The position numbers and the translations under genes are program-made. Shown here in pieces: positions 54,783 to 63,031 of a stretch of 64,000 nucleotides of DNA. The stretch is taken from NCBI GenBank assembly GCA_964558465.1, contig CAZLEF010000021.1, forward strand, positions 30,352 to 94,351, given 5' to 3'. Source of the DNA: JACJYC01 sp964558465 (GTDB taxonomy: Bacteria; Bacteroidota; Bacteroidia; Chitinophagales; Saprospiraceae). The notes under the pieces are model-generated. The model was given only the letters and a program-made list of their open reading frames with translations. It had not been told where the DNA came from and searched no databases. Within the stretch, counting starts at the first letter, position 1. Each line of letters starts with the position of its first letter.

Positions 54783-54790
54783 TATATTTG
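54783..54790 (+). promoter_or_regulatory. -7 box TATATTTG of hipBA, within a palindromic AT-rich region
   Basis: Exact TAnnTTTG match 23 bp before hipB, with TTTGTTG at 54756-54762 as a -33 region. The box lies in AATATACATATATTTG followed by TGGATATT, whose AATAT/ATATT ends are inverted; this could be the HipB operator for autorepression. Confidence 0.5.
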
Positions 54791-54812
54791 TGGATATTAA
54801 TCAACATTTTTA

Positions 54813-55109
54813 ATGAAACCTAAAAAACAAATCTTATTTCCAAGGCATCAGGACATCCTGAAGCAACTTGGTGAAAACATTAAACTGGCTCGAAAAAGGC
54901 GGAATCTGACCACCATTCAGGTATCTGAACGCGCCAATATCGACAGAACCACACTTTATCAGATTGAAAAGGGTAAGTCTGGCGTATCCATAGGCGCTTA
55001 TTTTAACGTTCTCAGGGTGTTGGGGTTGCAAAACGATTTTTTGAAATTGGCTGCTGACGATGAACTCGGCAGAAAACTGCAGGATTTGAAACTGCTGTCA
55101 AAACGGTAA
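54813..55109 (+). CDS. hipB: HipB-like antitoxin, XRE-family regulator
   Basis: 98 aa with a helix-turn-helix: IKLARKRRNLTTIQVSERAN followed by IDRTTLYQIEKGKSGVSIG (about 20-57). HipB binds HipA and represses its own operon. It is six bases upstream of hipA. The region is more AT-rich than neighbouring genes by eye, which fits horizontal gain. Confidence 0.88.
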   Translation: MKPKKQILFPRHQDILKQLGENIKLARKRRNLTTIQVSERANIDRTTLYQIEKGKSGVSIGAYFNVLRVLGLQNDFLKLAADDELGRKLQDLKLLSKR

Positions 55110-55115
55110 TCGGGA

Positions 55116-56366
55116 ATGGATACCTATAAGACAGACATTTGGGTTTATGCGCATTGGGCAGGCATGCACGATCCGAAATGCATCGGCGTTCTTTCAGCCC
55201 ACCAGGGAAAAGGGAGGAAGTCATTCAGCTTTGAATACGACCCTGCCTGGATAAAATCGGAGGAGCAATTGCTTCTCGATCCTGATATCGGGTGGTACGC
55301 TGGGCCCCAATTCCCAAATAACAAGGGTAATTTTGGCGTTTTTCTTGACTCCATGCCTGACCGTTGGGGCCGCACCTTAATGAAGAGAAGGGCGGCACAA
55401 AATGCCAGGGAAAAGAATCAGCAAGTTCAAAATTTATACGACATTGATTATCTGCTCGGGGTTTATGACAAAAGCAGAATGGGAGCGTTAAGATTCAAAC
55501 GAGACCCGGAAGGTCCATTTTTAGCCGATGATGTGTCGTTCGCCATTCCACCCTGGTCTTCTGTCAAAGAATTACAATATGCCGCGGACATTATTGAATC
55601 GGATAAAGAACATAAGGAGTTAGAAAAATGGCTGGCCATTTTGTTGGCCCCTGGTTCTTCTCTGGGCGGGGCCAGACCGAAAGCCAACGTGCTGGATGAA
55701 AATAACCACATGTGGATTGCAAAGTTTCCGTCAAAAAGTGATCATACGGACAAAGGCGCATGGGAGTTCCTGGTTTACCAATTAGCTCAGGAGGCAGGTA
55801 TTAGAATGGCAGAGTCCAAATTGCAAAAGGTAACCGGCAAATACCATACTTTTTTCACAAAACGCTTTGATCGATTGAATGGTGAACGAATACATTTTGC
55901 CTCCGCAATGACCATGACCGGCAATGATGAAGAAACCATAAAAGACAAAACGCCAAGCTACCTGGATTTAGCGGAATTCATTCAATTTTCAGGGTCAGCG
56001 ATTGAAGAAGATCTTCATGAACTGTGGCGGCGAATTATTTTCAATATTGCAGTTTCCAACACAGACGATCATTTAAGAAATCATGGATTTATTTTAACGC
56101 CAGGCGGTTGGAGGTTATCCCCTGCTTTTGATGTCAATCCGTCTGTTGACAAAGAAGGTCTTTCCCTTAACATTAATTCAGAAGAAAATGCACTTGATTT
56201 TGAGTTGGCCAAAAGTGTGGGCGTATATTTTCAATTAAATCTCCGTCAAATGGACGAGATTATGACAAGTGTTACCAATTCAGTGAACAAGTGGAAGGCC
56301 AAAGCTGACAAAATTGGAGTTCCGAAGGCCGAACAGGAATTAATGTCATCCGCATTTAAGATTTAA
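55116..56366 (+). CDS. hipA: HipA-family serine/threonine kinase toxin
   Basis: 416 aa, type II toxin kinase. N-terminal HipA domain with GVFLDSMPDRWGR (about 74-86), then the kinase: Gly-rich loop GGARPK (184-189), ATP-binding Lys203 in WIAKFP, catalytic region NTDDHLRNHG with Asp317 and Asn322 (315-324), and metal Asp339 in AFDVNPS. E. coli HipA phosphorylates glutamyl-tRNA synthetase and causes persistence; the target here is not known. All catalytic residues are present, so it is probably active, held by HipB. Confidence 0.92.
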   Translation: MDTYKTDIWVYAHWAGMHDPKCIGVLSAHQGKGRKSFSFEYDPAWIKSEEQLLLDPDIGWYAGPQFPNNKGNFGVFLDSMPDRWGRTLMKRRAAQNAREKNQQVQNLYDIDYLLGVYDKSRMGALRFKRDPEGPFLADDVSFAIPPWSSVKELQYAADIIESDKEHKELEKWLAILLAPGSSLGGARPKANVLDENNHMWIAKFPSKSDHTDKGAWEFLVYQLAQEAGIRMAESKLQKVTGKYHTFFTKRFDRLNGERIHFASAMTMTGNDEETIKDKTPSYLDLAEFIQFSGSAIEEDLHELWRRIIFNIAVSNTDDHLRNHGFILTPGGWRLSPAFDVNPSVDKEGLSLNINSEENALDFELAKSVGVYFQLNLRQMDEIMTSVTNSVNKWKAKADKIGVPKAEQELMSSAFKI

Positions 56367-56390
56367 GCGAATTTTAACCTTCACATAAAA

Positions 56391-57140
56391 TTACCCGAAC
56401 CAACCATATATATCCTCCAGCTTCAATTGCCGTTTGGCATCGCCGTCCACATCCCGTACGATCCTGCCGTTGACCATATGAATGATCCGGTTGCCGTATT
56501 CGAGCGCCTCGCGCATATTGTGGGTGATGAACACGGTGGTGAGGTTGTACGCCCGGATGATCTTCCCGGCGGTTTGCATCACGACCTCGGCGGATTTTGG
56601 GTCGAGGGCGGCGGAAGGTTCGTCGAGCAGCAGGATGTCGGTATGGTCCATCGTGCTCATGAGCAGGGTGAGGGCCTGCCGCTGGCCGCCGGAGAGGCTG
56701 CCCATGGGTTGCTGGAGTTTGTTTTCCAGTCCAAGTTCAAGCACGGCGACTTTGTCGGCCACCAGCGTTTTAAACTTTTCATTGATACCGATCACCAGCC
56801 TTTTTCGCCGGGTGCGCAGGGCCGCCAGCCGGAAATTATCGAGGATGCTCAGTTCGGGCGCCGTACCGGCCAGCGGGTTCTGAAAAACACGGGCTACCCA
56901 CCGGCTTCGTTGGTACTCCGGCAGCCGGGTGACCTCCGTCCCGTTGATCCATACACTGCCCTCTTCCGGCAATATAGCGCCGGCGATGATGTTCAGCAAG
57001 GTGGTTTTGCCGGAACCGTTTGAACCGACAATGACCACAAACTCGCCGGTTTCAACACACAGGTCGATCGCATTCAGGGCCGTCACTTCGTTGACCTGAC
57101 CCGGATTGAAGACTTTGGAAATATGTCGGAGTTCGATCAT
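56391..57140 (-). CDS. ABC transporter ATP-binding protein
   Basis: 249 aa with Walker A GSNGSGKTTLL (39-49), Q-loop in VFQNPLAGTAPEL, signature LSGGQRQA, Walker B ILLLDEPSAALDP and H-loop FITHNM. The start is ATG 57140, overlapping the permease stop by 4 bp; a longer frame to 57272 runs into the permease gene. Together with the permease and substrate-binding lipoprotein this makes a complete importer. Confidence 0.93.
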   Translation of the reverse strand: MIELRHISKVFNPGQVNEVTALNAIDLCVETGEFVVIVGSNGSGKTTLLNIIAGAILPEEGSVWINGTEVTRLPEYQRSRWVARVFQNPLAGTAPELSILDNFRLAALRTRRKRLVIGINEKFKTLVADKVAVLELGLENKLQQPMGSLSGGQRQALTLLMSTMDHTDILLLDEPSAALDPKSAEVVMQTAGKIIRAYNLTTVFITHNMREALEYGNRIIHMVNGRIVRDVDGDAKRQLKLEDIYGWFG

Positions 57141-58006
57141 GGCATTCGGCTTCGGGCCAGGCGTGGTATGCCCACGATGGCCAGGACAAAAACGGCGGTT
57201 ATCAGTTTCAGCATACTTGGGTTCACGCCCAACGACAGTGCAAAGGCCAATACCATCTGAAAAAGGATGCACCCCAGCACAATGGTCAGCAATTGCAGCC
57301 AGATCCGCCGGATGCCCAGCCAGTTGATCAGGGCGTCGCCGATCAATACCGAACCGAGGCCGACCAGCACGATCCCGATCCCCATGCTGATGTCGGTAAA
57401 ATGCTGGTATTGGGCCGCCAGGAAACCGCTCAGGGCCGTCAGTGCGTTGGCGATGGCCAGGCCGATGATCTTCATGCGGTCGTTGTTGATGCCCAGGGCG
57501 CGCGTCATGGATTCACTGTTGCCGGTTGCCCGCATGGCCAGTCCAAAATCGGTGCGCAGCATATAGGCCAGCAGGGCGCTGAGCAACCCCAGGAACAGAA
57601 GGCCTACCCAAAGTTCATTATAGACCGGTGTCTTAAAAATGGAAAGCGCCGAAAAAATGGTCTTTGCATCGAGCAGGGGGATGTTCGACCGGCCGAGGAT
57701 GGTGAGGTTGACCGAATAAAGGCCCGTCATCACCAGGATGCCGGCCAGCAGGGCGTCGATTTTGAGCCGGGTATGCACCAACCCGGTTAACACCCCGGCC
57801 AAAGCGCCCGCAAGGATCGTTATGGCGATGACGGCGGGCAAGGCCCAGCCCTGGGTCAGCAACACGGCCGTTATGGCGGCGCCAAGGGTATAACTTCCGT
57901 CCGTCGTAATATCCGGTATCCTGAAGATCTTCATGGTAATATAGATCCCCAGCCCCATGGCGGCAAGGCAAAGCCCTAATGTAAGCGCCGAGAGATAAAA
58001 GATCAT
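57137..58006 (-). CDS. ABC transporter permease (branched-chain-type)
   Basis: 289 aa, about eight membrane helices, of the BPD_transp_2 type used by branched-chain amino acid and nucleoside importers (DITTDGSYTLGAAITAVLL near the N-terminus and GLGSVLIGDALI later). It overlaps the substrate-binding gene by 4 bp and the ATPase gene by 4 bp, so all three are translated together. Confidence 0.9.
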   Translation of the reverse strand: MIFYLSALTLGLCLAAMGLGIYITMKIFRIPDITTDGSYTLGAAITAVLLTQGWALPAVIAITILAGALAGVLTGLVHTRLKIDALLAGILVMTGLYSVNLTILGRSNIPLLDAKTIFSALSIFKTPVYNELWVGLLFLGLLSALLAYMLRTDFGLAMRATGNSESMTRALGINNDRMKIIGLAIANALTALSGFLAAQYQHFTDISMGIGIVLVGLGSVLIGDALINWLGIRRIWLQLLTIVLGCILFQMVLAFALSLGVNPSMLKLITAVFVLAIVGIPRLARSRMP

Positions 58007-58983
58007 TGCCGGACCGGTTCGTAATTACCGGGAATTTCGATGTTGAACCGCTGGGCAACGGCGGGGTTGAACACCCGTTTGCGAACGGCCACCATTTCCC
58101 ATTTTATGCCTTCCGTCGATTTGTTTTTGAGGAACTGCGCCGCCTGCAGGCCGGACTGCCGCCCCCATTGGTAAAGATCGGCGCCAAATGCCGCTACGGC
58201 GCCCCGCGCCACCAGACCCGCCTCGCTGGTGAACACCGGCACGCCGGACTTATTGCAGGATTCGGCAATGGTCTCAAAAGAACTGAAAACGACATTGTCC
58301 GGGTTGGCAAAAAAAGCGTCGATCCCTTCGTTGAGCAAAGCGCCCGCCACCAGTTTTACATCTCCTGTCGTATTAACCGACCGGGCAACCAAGTCTACCC
58401 CCTGGCTCGCGGCTAATCCCTGTAATCTTTCGTAAGCTTCCACCGACTGGGGTTCCGACTGGTTGTACAGCAGCCCTACCCGCAGCTTAGGTCCTTTTGG
58501 CCGGATCAGTTGGGGAATAATGGCAAAAGAGGTGTCGATATAATCCAGACCTTCCGCTACGCCAAATAAATTGGCCGGCGCATTTCCACCCGCATCGTTG
58601 ACCTTCATGATGGCCGGTGTTGGAGATACCATCATAAACACGGGGATCTCCCTGGTGTTTTGCAGGGCGGTGACGGTGGACAAAGTCGGACAACTTGCGA
58701 TAAGCGTCACTTTTTCCGAGATGAAATACCGGACGATCTGGGTCAGGGTCGGCACATCGTTTTGGGCGTTCCGGTAGATCAGTTTCATGGTTTTGTCCTC
58801 TTCCGTGAAACCGTTTTCTTTCAGCGCAGCCAGGAAGCCGTCCCGCGCAAGTTTCAGGGTGCTGTCCTCGACTGCATCTGCAAATCCGACCACCGGCATG
58901 CCGTCACCGGTATTTTTACAGGCGGTCAGCAGACCCAGCCCGGCCAGAAAAAAGAAAAGAAATACGTGAACAGAATTTCTCAT
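58003..58983 (-). CDS. ABC transporter substrate-binding lipoprotein (ABC_sub_bind family)
   Basis: 326 aa with lipoprotein signal (LFFFLAGLGLLTAC), first of three overlapping genes. It is of the family exemplified by TrpX-type proteins: GFADAVEDSTLKLARDGFLAALKENGF near the N-terminus, VGLLYNQSEPQSVEAYERL in the second lobe, and a C-terminal GVPVFTSEAGLVARGAVAAFG. Substrate unknown; aromatic amino acids are one known possibility. The start is followed upstream by a 694-bp gene-free region. Confidence 0.88.
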   Translation of the reverse strand: MRNSVHVFLFFFLAGLGLLTACKNTGDGMPVVGFADAVEDSTLKLARDGFLAALKENGFTEEDKTMKLIYRNAQNDVPTLTQIVRYFISEKVTLIASCPTLSTVTALQNTREIPVFMMVSPTPAIMKVNDAGGNAPANLFGVAEGLDYIDTSFAIIPQLIRPKGPKLRVGLLYNQSEPQSVEAYERLQGLAASQGVDLVARSVNTTGDVKLVAGALLNEGIDAFFANPDNVVFSSFETIAESCNKSGVPVFTSEAGLVARGAVAAFGADLYQWGRQSGLQAAQFLKNKSTEGIKWEMVAVRKRVFNPAVAQRFNIEIPGNYEPVRQ

Positions 58984-59279
58984 TGGGTATTCCAGGTTGA
59001 ATGATTTGAGCTAAACACAGCAAAAACCGAAAGGTTAAAGTTAAATTTTACCGGCGGGATCTCCAAATGATCCCGGATTCCAGGTCTGAAACCGGAATTT
59101 CAGGCGCATTTTTTGCCCTTTTTTTGAAAAAGAAACAATAGTCGACCTTTTTGAAACAATAGTGGAGGCGGCGCCCCGGAATTGACCCCATCTTTGTGTT
59201 ATCAAAACGAACAAAGGTTCAAACTACTCCAAAAGAAAACACGTTAGGTGAATCGGGTTTCAAATAAACATTCAGGCAC

Positions 59280-59326
59280 GCCGGCATCTCTCATCGTTTT
59301 CCTGAAACAAGGGATGCCGGCTTTTT
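59280..59326 (+). terminator. Plus-strand intrinsic terminator 1
   Basis: GCCGGCATC (59280-59288) pairs with GATGCCGGC (59313-59321) and is followed by five Ts. No plus-strand gene lies upstream; it could end a small RNA. Confidence 0.65.
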
Positions 59327-59503
59327 AACCCAAACCAATAACCCCAAAAAATTTAATTCAAACAAACAAAACGAAAAACACGAGTCCAAACCAATTAAAG
59401 CGCCAGGGTATAATCCCAAACCAAATGAACTTTTTATCATAATCCCAAGGCTTCTGACCCAAACCTTTTTTGAATAGTAACAATCTCAGGCAATACCCAA
59501 GTT

Positions 59504-59572
59504 GCAGAGGAAGTAATGCAGGCCAAGGTGGCAATCCCTAACCATACTGCATCTGCTTCCTCTGCTTTTTTT
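59504..59572 (+). terminator. Plus-strand intrinsic terminator 2
   Basis: GCAGAGGAAG (59504-59513) pairs with CTTCCTCTGC (59556-59565), with an inner ATGCAG/CTGCAT pair, followed by seven Ts. It points away from the minus-strand genes around it. Confidence 0.65.
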
Positions 59573-59618
59573 ATGCCGCTACTGGCGGTGAGGCAGAGAG
59601 GGGGTGAAACGCAATGCT

Positions 59619-59650
59619 TTCACCCCATCTCCCCGTCCCCAGGTCCCCGC
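59619..59650 (-). repeat. Degenerate GGAGAYNN octamers
   Basis: On the minus strand GGGGACCT, GGGGACGG, GGAGATGG, GGTGA, beginning 28 bp past the yifB stop and in its sense direction. Confidence 0.5.
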
Positions 59651-59677
59651 TCCACCGCCCTGACGTTATTCAACCAA

Positions 59678-61234
59678 TTACTCCGCCCAGTTCTCCCTAT
59701 CCAGGCTCCTGAAATGAATGGCTTCCGCCAGATGTTCAATTTTGATCTCCTCGCTTTTTCCAAGATCTGCTATGGTGCGGGCTACTTTGAGGATGCGGTC
59801 GTATGCCCGCGCGGAGAGTTGCAGTTTTTCCATTGCTTTTTGCACCAGGGTTTGCCCGGCCTGATTGATCCGGCAAATTTCCCGTACCATCCGGCTCGGC
59901 ATCTGGGCGTTGGCATACAGGCCGGTGTGCTCTTCAAACCGGGCTGCTTGAATTTCCCGGGCTTTCACCACCCTTTCGGCGATCTGACGGCTGCTTTCAC
60001 CGTCGTTTTCCCGGCCCGCCAGTTCTGTAAACGAGACCGGCGTGACCTCCACGTGCAGGTCGATCCGGTCGAGCAGCGGGCCGGAGATCCGGTTGAGGTA
60101 TTTTTTCACGGTTCCCGGCGGGCAGACGCATTCTTTTTCGGGGTGGTTGTAGTAGCCGCAGGGGCAGGGGTTCATCGAAGCCACCAGCATGAAACTGGCC
60201 GGGTAGTCCACCGCTATTTTGGCCCGCGAAATGGTCACGCGGCGTTCTTCCATGGGTTGGCGCAGCACTTCCAGCACCTGGCGCTTGAATTCGGGCAATT
60301 CATCCAGGAACAATACGCCGTTGTGCGCCAGGGAAATTTCCCCGGGAGCGGGGTTGGAACCGCCGCCGACGAGCGCCACATCGCTGATCGTGTGGTGCGG
60401 GGCGCGAAAAGGCCGTTGCGAGATCAGCGATCCGTTCGGGGGCAATTTGCCGGCCACTGAGTGGATCTTGGTGGTTTCCAGCGCCTCGTGCAGGGTCAGG
60501 GGCGGCAAAATGGTGGGTAACCGCCTGGCCAGCATGGTCTTCCCGGCGCCCGGCGGACCGATGAGGATGGCGTTGTGTCCGCCTGCGGCCGCAATTTCCA
60601 GCGACCGTTTGATGTTTTCCTGGCCCCGGACATCGGAAAAATCGACCTCGAAAAAACTTTGGGCGTCGGCAAACTCTTCCCGCGTGTCGATGACGACCGG
60701 ACTGAGCGGGCGGATACCGCTCAGGAATTCGGCCGCTTCCCGCAGCGATTCCACGCCGTAAATTTCCAGGTTGTTGACAATCGCCGCCTCCCTGGCATTC
60801 TGCTTCGGGAGAATAATGCCTTTGTATTGCTCCTTCCGGGCCTGAATGGCGATGGGCAACGCGCCTTTAATGGGCCGGAGCATGCCGTCGAGGGCCAGTT
60901 CGCCCATAATGATGTAGGCGCCGATGTCCTGCTCCGGGATCTGGCTGGTGGCAGCCAGGAAACCGATGGCGATGGGCAGATCGTAGGCGGAGCCTTCCTT
61001 CCGGAGGTCGGCAGGGGCGAGGTTGACAACGGTTTTGACCCGGTTCATCCGGAAACCGCTGTTGTTAACGGCCGCCTCGATGCGCTGGAATCCTTCCCGG
61101 ACCGCACTGTCCGGCAATCCGACCAGGTGATAATAAGGGTTGCCCTGCGGAACAGCGCCGCCTGCATTGACTTCTGCGGTGATGGTTTGCGCGTTGACGC
61201 CTTGTACGGCGCTTGCATACGTTTTGGCTAACAT
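59678..61234 (-). CDS. YifB/ComM-type Mg chelatase-like AAA ATPase
   Basis: 518 aa: N-terminal Lon-protease-like domain (starting LAKTYASAVQGVNAQTITAEV), Walker A GPPGAGKT at 226-233, Walker B LFLDELPEF, and the cysteine-bearing CPCGYYNHPEKECVCPPG block typical of ComM. ComM is a hexameric branch-migration helicase that aids natural transformation. Single gene; full length. Confidence 0.94.
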   Translation of the reverse strand: MLAKTYASAVQGVNAQTITAEVNAGGAVPQGNPYYHLVGLPDSAVREGFQRIEAAVNNSGFRMNRVKTVVNLAPADLRKEGSAYDLPIAIGFLAATSQIPEQDIGAYIIMGELALDGMLRPIKGALPIAIQARKEQYKGIILPKQNAREAAIVNNLEIYGVESLREAAEFLSGIRPLSPVVIDTREEFADAQSFFEVDFSDVRGQENIKRSLEIAAAGGHNAILIGPPGAGKTMLARRLPTILPPLTLHEALETTKIHSVAGKLPPNGSLISQRPFRAPHHTISDVALVGGGSNPAPGEISLAHNGVLFLDELPEFKRQVLEVLRQPMEERRVTISRAKIAVDYPASFMLVASMNPCPCGYYNHPEKECVCPPGTVKKYLNRISGPLLDRIDLHVEVTPVSFTELAGRENDGESSRQIAERVVKAREIQAARFEEHTGLYANAQMPSRMVREICRINQAGQTLVQKAMEKLQLSARAYDRILKVARTIADLGKSEEIKIEHLAEAIHFRSLDRENWAE

Positions 61235-61408
61235 TTTCGGGTTTAAGGGTTGTGCAGCAAAAGCTGCCGGTGTATCAGAGGATCAAGTGGAACAAAAATG
61301 AGGTTTTTTTGACAAAAATCAAAGTTTTTTTGTTTTTTTCGCCTTATCGACGCTTCAATCGTTGGCCGAAGAGGTTGCAGTTTCAAGGCAATGGTCAGAA
61401 AGTCCAGC

Positions 61409-61927
61409 TTAGTTGTCTGAGTTGACCGGCCAGGTGATCAAATGGAAAGGCATCACATATTTGGCCGGTTCGCCGGTCAGTTTTCCATCAAGGTCCAGGG
61501 TTCTCACCGTGGCTGCAATCACATCTTTCCGGACATCAAATTCCAGCAGAATGGCCTTATCCGGATAGACGACTCTGGCGCGGGAAATATGCTCGTTGGT
61601 CTTCAGGGTGTAATCCTTATTAAAGGGCGCCGCAGTAGACGAGATGTATTGGTAATTGCAATTGGTCTGAAAAACTTCCGGCCTGGTTTCGGGTGATACC
61701 CGGGAATGGTAGACGATGAAGGTCCCGTCGGGAAAGAAGCGAAAATAGGCGTCTACGTCATTTTTTTTATCCGGGAGCAGGGAAGCGGGCAAGTGATATA
61801 CTCCATCCGGACGCAATTCGCCGGGTTCTTCCGGTAATTTGTATTTCTCGCCCAAGGTTTGCGCGCCAATACCCAGCGAAAGCATCACCCAACAAATCGT
61901 CATTACAATGGTCTTGTTCATAATCAT
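61409..61927 (-). CDS. Secreted hypothetical protein, 172 aa
   Basis: It has a signal peptide (TIVMTICWVMLSLGIGAQ, about 5-22) and a mature part of about 150 residues with strands such as AYFRFFPDGTFIVYHSRVSPE and ARVVYPDKAILLEFDVRKDVI. No family is recognised; the strand pattern suggests a small beta-rich periplasmic domain. ATG 61927 or 61921 are both possible. It is 174 bp from yifB (gap holds T-rich tracts only) on the same strand. Confidence 0.6.
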   Translation of the reverse strand: MIMNKTIVMTICWVMLSLGIGAQTLGEKYKLPEEPGELRPDGVYHLPASLLPDKKNDVDAYFRFFPDGTFIVYHSRVSPETRPEVFQTNCNYQYISSTAAPFNKDYTLKTNEHISRARVVYPDKAILLEFDVRKDVIAATVRTLDLDGKLTGEPAKYVMPFHLITWPVNSDN

Positions 61928-62039
61928 AGGTTGTGATAGTGAAAAATGGTTTATCTTAACAAGAAGCAGTAGCGGTTTTACATTTGCGTTTTCTAAGAAC
62001 GCCAGGGAAGGGTGAAAATTTTAGCGGGCTTGCGGATTG

Positions 62040-62263
62040 CTAATAATTTTGGAGGCAGGTAGTGAACTGCTCACTGAAAAAATGGCGCAGGTCTGATGGC
62101 GATATCCTCTTTATTTTAATAAGCGGTCACGCTTTGCTGATCGACGATAATCATGTTATTGCCTTTTTCAAACAGCCCAACTATGGATGGTATCAGTTCC
62201 TGATTGATTCAGGAAATTCGCCAACTTGGGAGGTAATTGCGTATCGACAATGAATTTGAGCAT
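62040..62263 (-). pseudogene. Decayed DUF5615 PIN-like toxin
   Basis: Directly downstream of the DUF433 gene (6 bp). From ATG 62263 the frame reads MLKFIVDTQLPPKLANFLNQ and on to HSWAV, then stops at 62168; this is the DUF5615 N-terminus. A second-frame segment (NNMIIVDQQS) matches the centre of the family (NxxIITKDSD), and a third-frame segment (KRISPSDLRHFFSEQF), which ends at TAG 62040, matches its C-terminus. The gene has lost about 15-30 residues and is shifted at least twice. Antisense frames here are not genes. Confidence 0.7.
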
Positions 62264-62269
62264 AAAGTA

Positions 62270-62515
62270 TCAGCTCGCCAAAGCCAAGGGTTGAATCGAT
62301 TGCGGGTTGGCAATAAGCGCCGCATACATTAAAGACGCATCTATATCTTTTCTTTCGATGTAAGGATAATCCTCCAGTATTTCCTCAGCGGACATGCCCG
62401 AAGCCAAAAGTTCAAGCATTTGAGCCACGGTAAAACGCATGTTCCTGATGGACGGGCGCCCGTTACAAACCGACGGGTTAATGGTAATGCGTGCCAGAAG
62501 ATTTTGTGCTTCCAT
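62270..62515 (-). CDS. DUF433-family antitoxin-like protein
   Basis: 81 aa of the DUF433 family: RITINPSVCNGRPSIRNMRFTV followed by the helix-turn-helix-like LELLASGMSAEEILEDYP and a C-terminal AALIANPQSI segment. DUF433 proteins usually pair with a DUF5615 toxin as a type II toxin-antitoxin module. The toxin gene downstream is broken, so this is now an orphan antitoxin gene. Confidence 0.87.
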   Translation of the reverse strand: MEAQNLLARITINPSVCNGRPSIRNMRFTVAQMLELLASGMSAEEILEDYPYIERKDIDASLMYAALIANPQSIQPLALAS

Positions 62516-62749
62516 ATGGATGGTCTTTGTCCGATATTAGCTATTTGAGATTGACGGATCAGCGTATAAAGTTAAGAACATTTTGGGTTGGACCAAAGTT
62601 CCGTCTGTGTTTATGGATGAAACATATTGAACTCATCAGAAACAAAAGTTCAAAAACGCAAACCGGAATCACACCGGGTACAAAAAATGGCGGGGTGGGA
62701 TTTTTGGAAAATCTTATAAGTGGTTGAAAAACAAGAAGTTGCAGTTCGT
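62516..62749. other. Gene-free AT-rich stretch
   Basis: Between the DUF433 gene and the tRNA terminator. A 78-codon open frame at 62491 overlaps the DUF433 start on the other strand and has no family character; nothing else is visible. Confidence 0.5.
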
Positions 62750-62795
62750 CTCATAAAAATAAAAAGCCTTGTAAATCATTGATTTACAAGGCTTT
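62750..62795 (-). terminator. Terminator of tRNA-Gln
   Basis: A perfect 16-bp inverted repeat (62763-62778 and 62780-62795) followed on the minus strand by a T-rich tail (62750-62765). It lies 12 bp past the tRNA gene. Confidence 0.75.
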
Positions 62796-62807
62796 ATGCT
62801 TTCTTTG

Positions 62808-62879
62808 TAGACCCACTAGGATTCGAACCTAGACGAACAGAACCAAAATCTGGTGTGCTACCGTTACACTATGGGTCTA
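62808..62879 (-). tRNA. tRNA-Gln (TTG anticodon)
   Basis: 72 nt on the minus strand. The 7-bp acceptor stem is TAGACCC/GGGTCTA; the T-arm has GGTTCGAATCC, and the anticodon loop TTTTGGT places TTG at 34-36. CCA is not encoded. Confidence 0.93.
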
Positions 62880-62916
62880 TCCGCTCCGGAAAAAGCTCGT
62901 TTTTCCAAAAGCCCGG

Positions 62917-62924
62917 CAAAGATA
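62917..62924 (-). promoter_or_regulatory. -7 box TATCTTTG of tRNA-Gln
   Basis: Exact TAnnTTTG on the minus strand, 38 bp before the tRNA 5' end. Confidence 0.5.
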
Positions 62925-62972
62925 CAACCTGTTTTGGTTTTATAAAAGTTCCGGGCGGAAAAAATTATCCGC

Positions 62973-63031
62973 CCCCCGTCTCCCCATCTCCCCATCTCTT
63001 CATCTCCCCGTCTCCCCGTCTCCCCGTCTCC
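62973..63031 (-). repeat. Octamer array GGAGAYGG, about 7 units
   Basis: On the minus strand: GGAGACGG x3, GGAGATGA, AGAGATGG, GGAGATGG, GGAGACGG. The hemJ stop codon (63000-63002) lies inside the array, so the last residues of HemJ (RRRGDGETGR) are translated repeat. Confidence 0.9.

Larger units (their letters stand above)
58984..59677. other. Gene-free region with plus-strand terminators and repeats
   Basis: 694 bp between two minus-strand genes, without a convincing ORF. It holds a GAAACAATAGT direct repeat (59132-59142 and 59153-59163), a near -7 box CATCTTTG (59189-59196), two plus-strand intrinsic terminators (59280-59326, 59504-59572), four copies of a CCCAAACC-like word between 59328 and 59465, and an octamer array at its right end. 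Confidence 0.7.

Noticed and set aside
62062..62253. A 63-codon plus-strand ORF
   Set aside because: It lies antisense to the decayed DUF5615 gene and has no family character.
62491..62727. A 78-codon plus-strand ORF
   Set aside because: It overlaps the DUF433 start on the opposite strand and shows no conserved motif.
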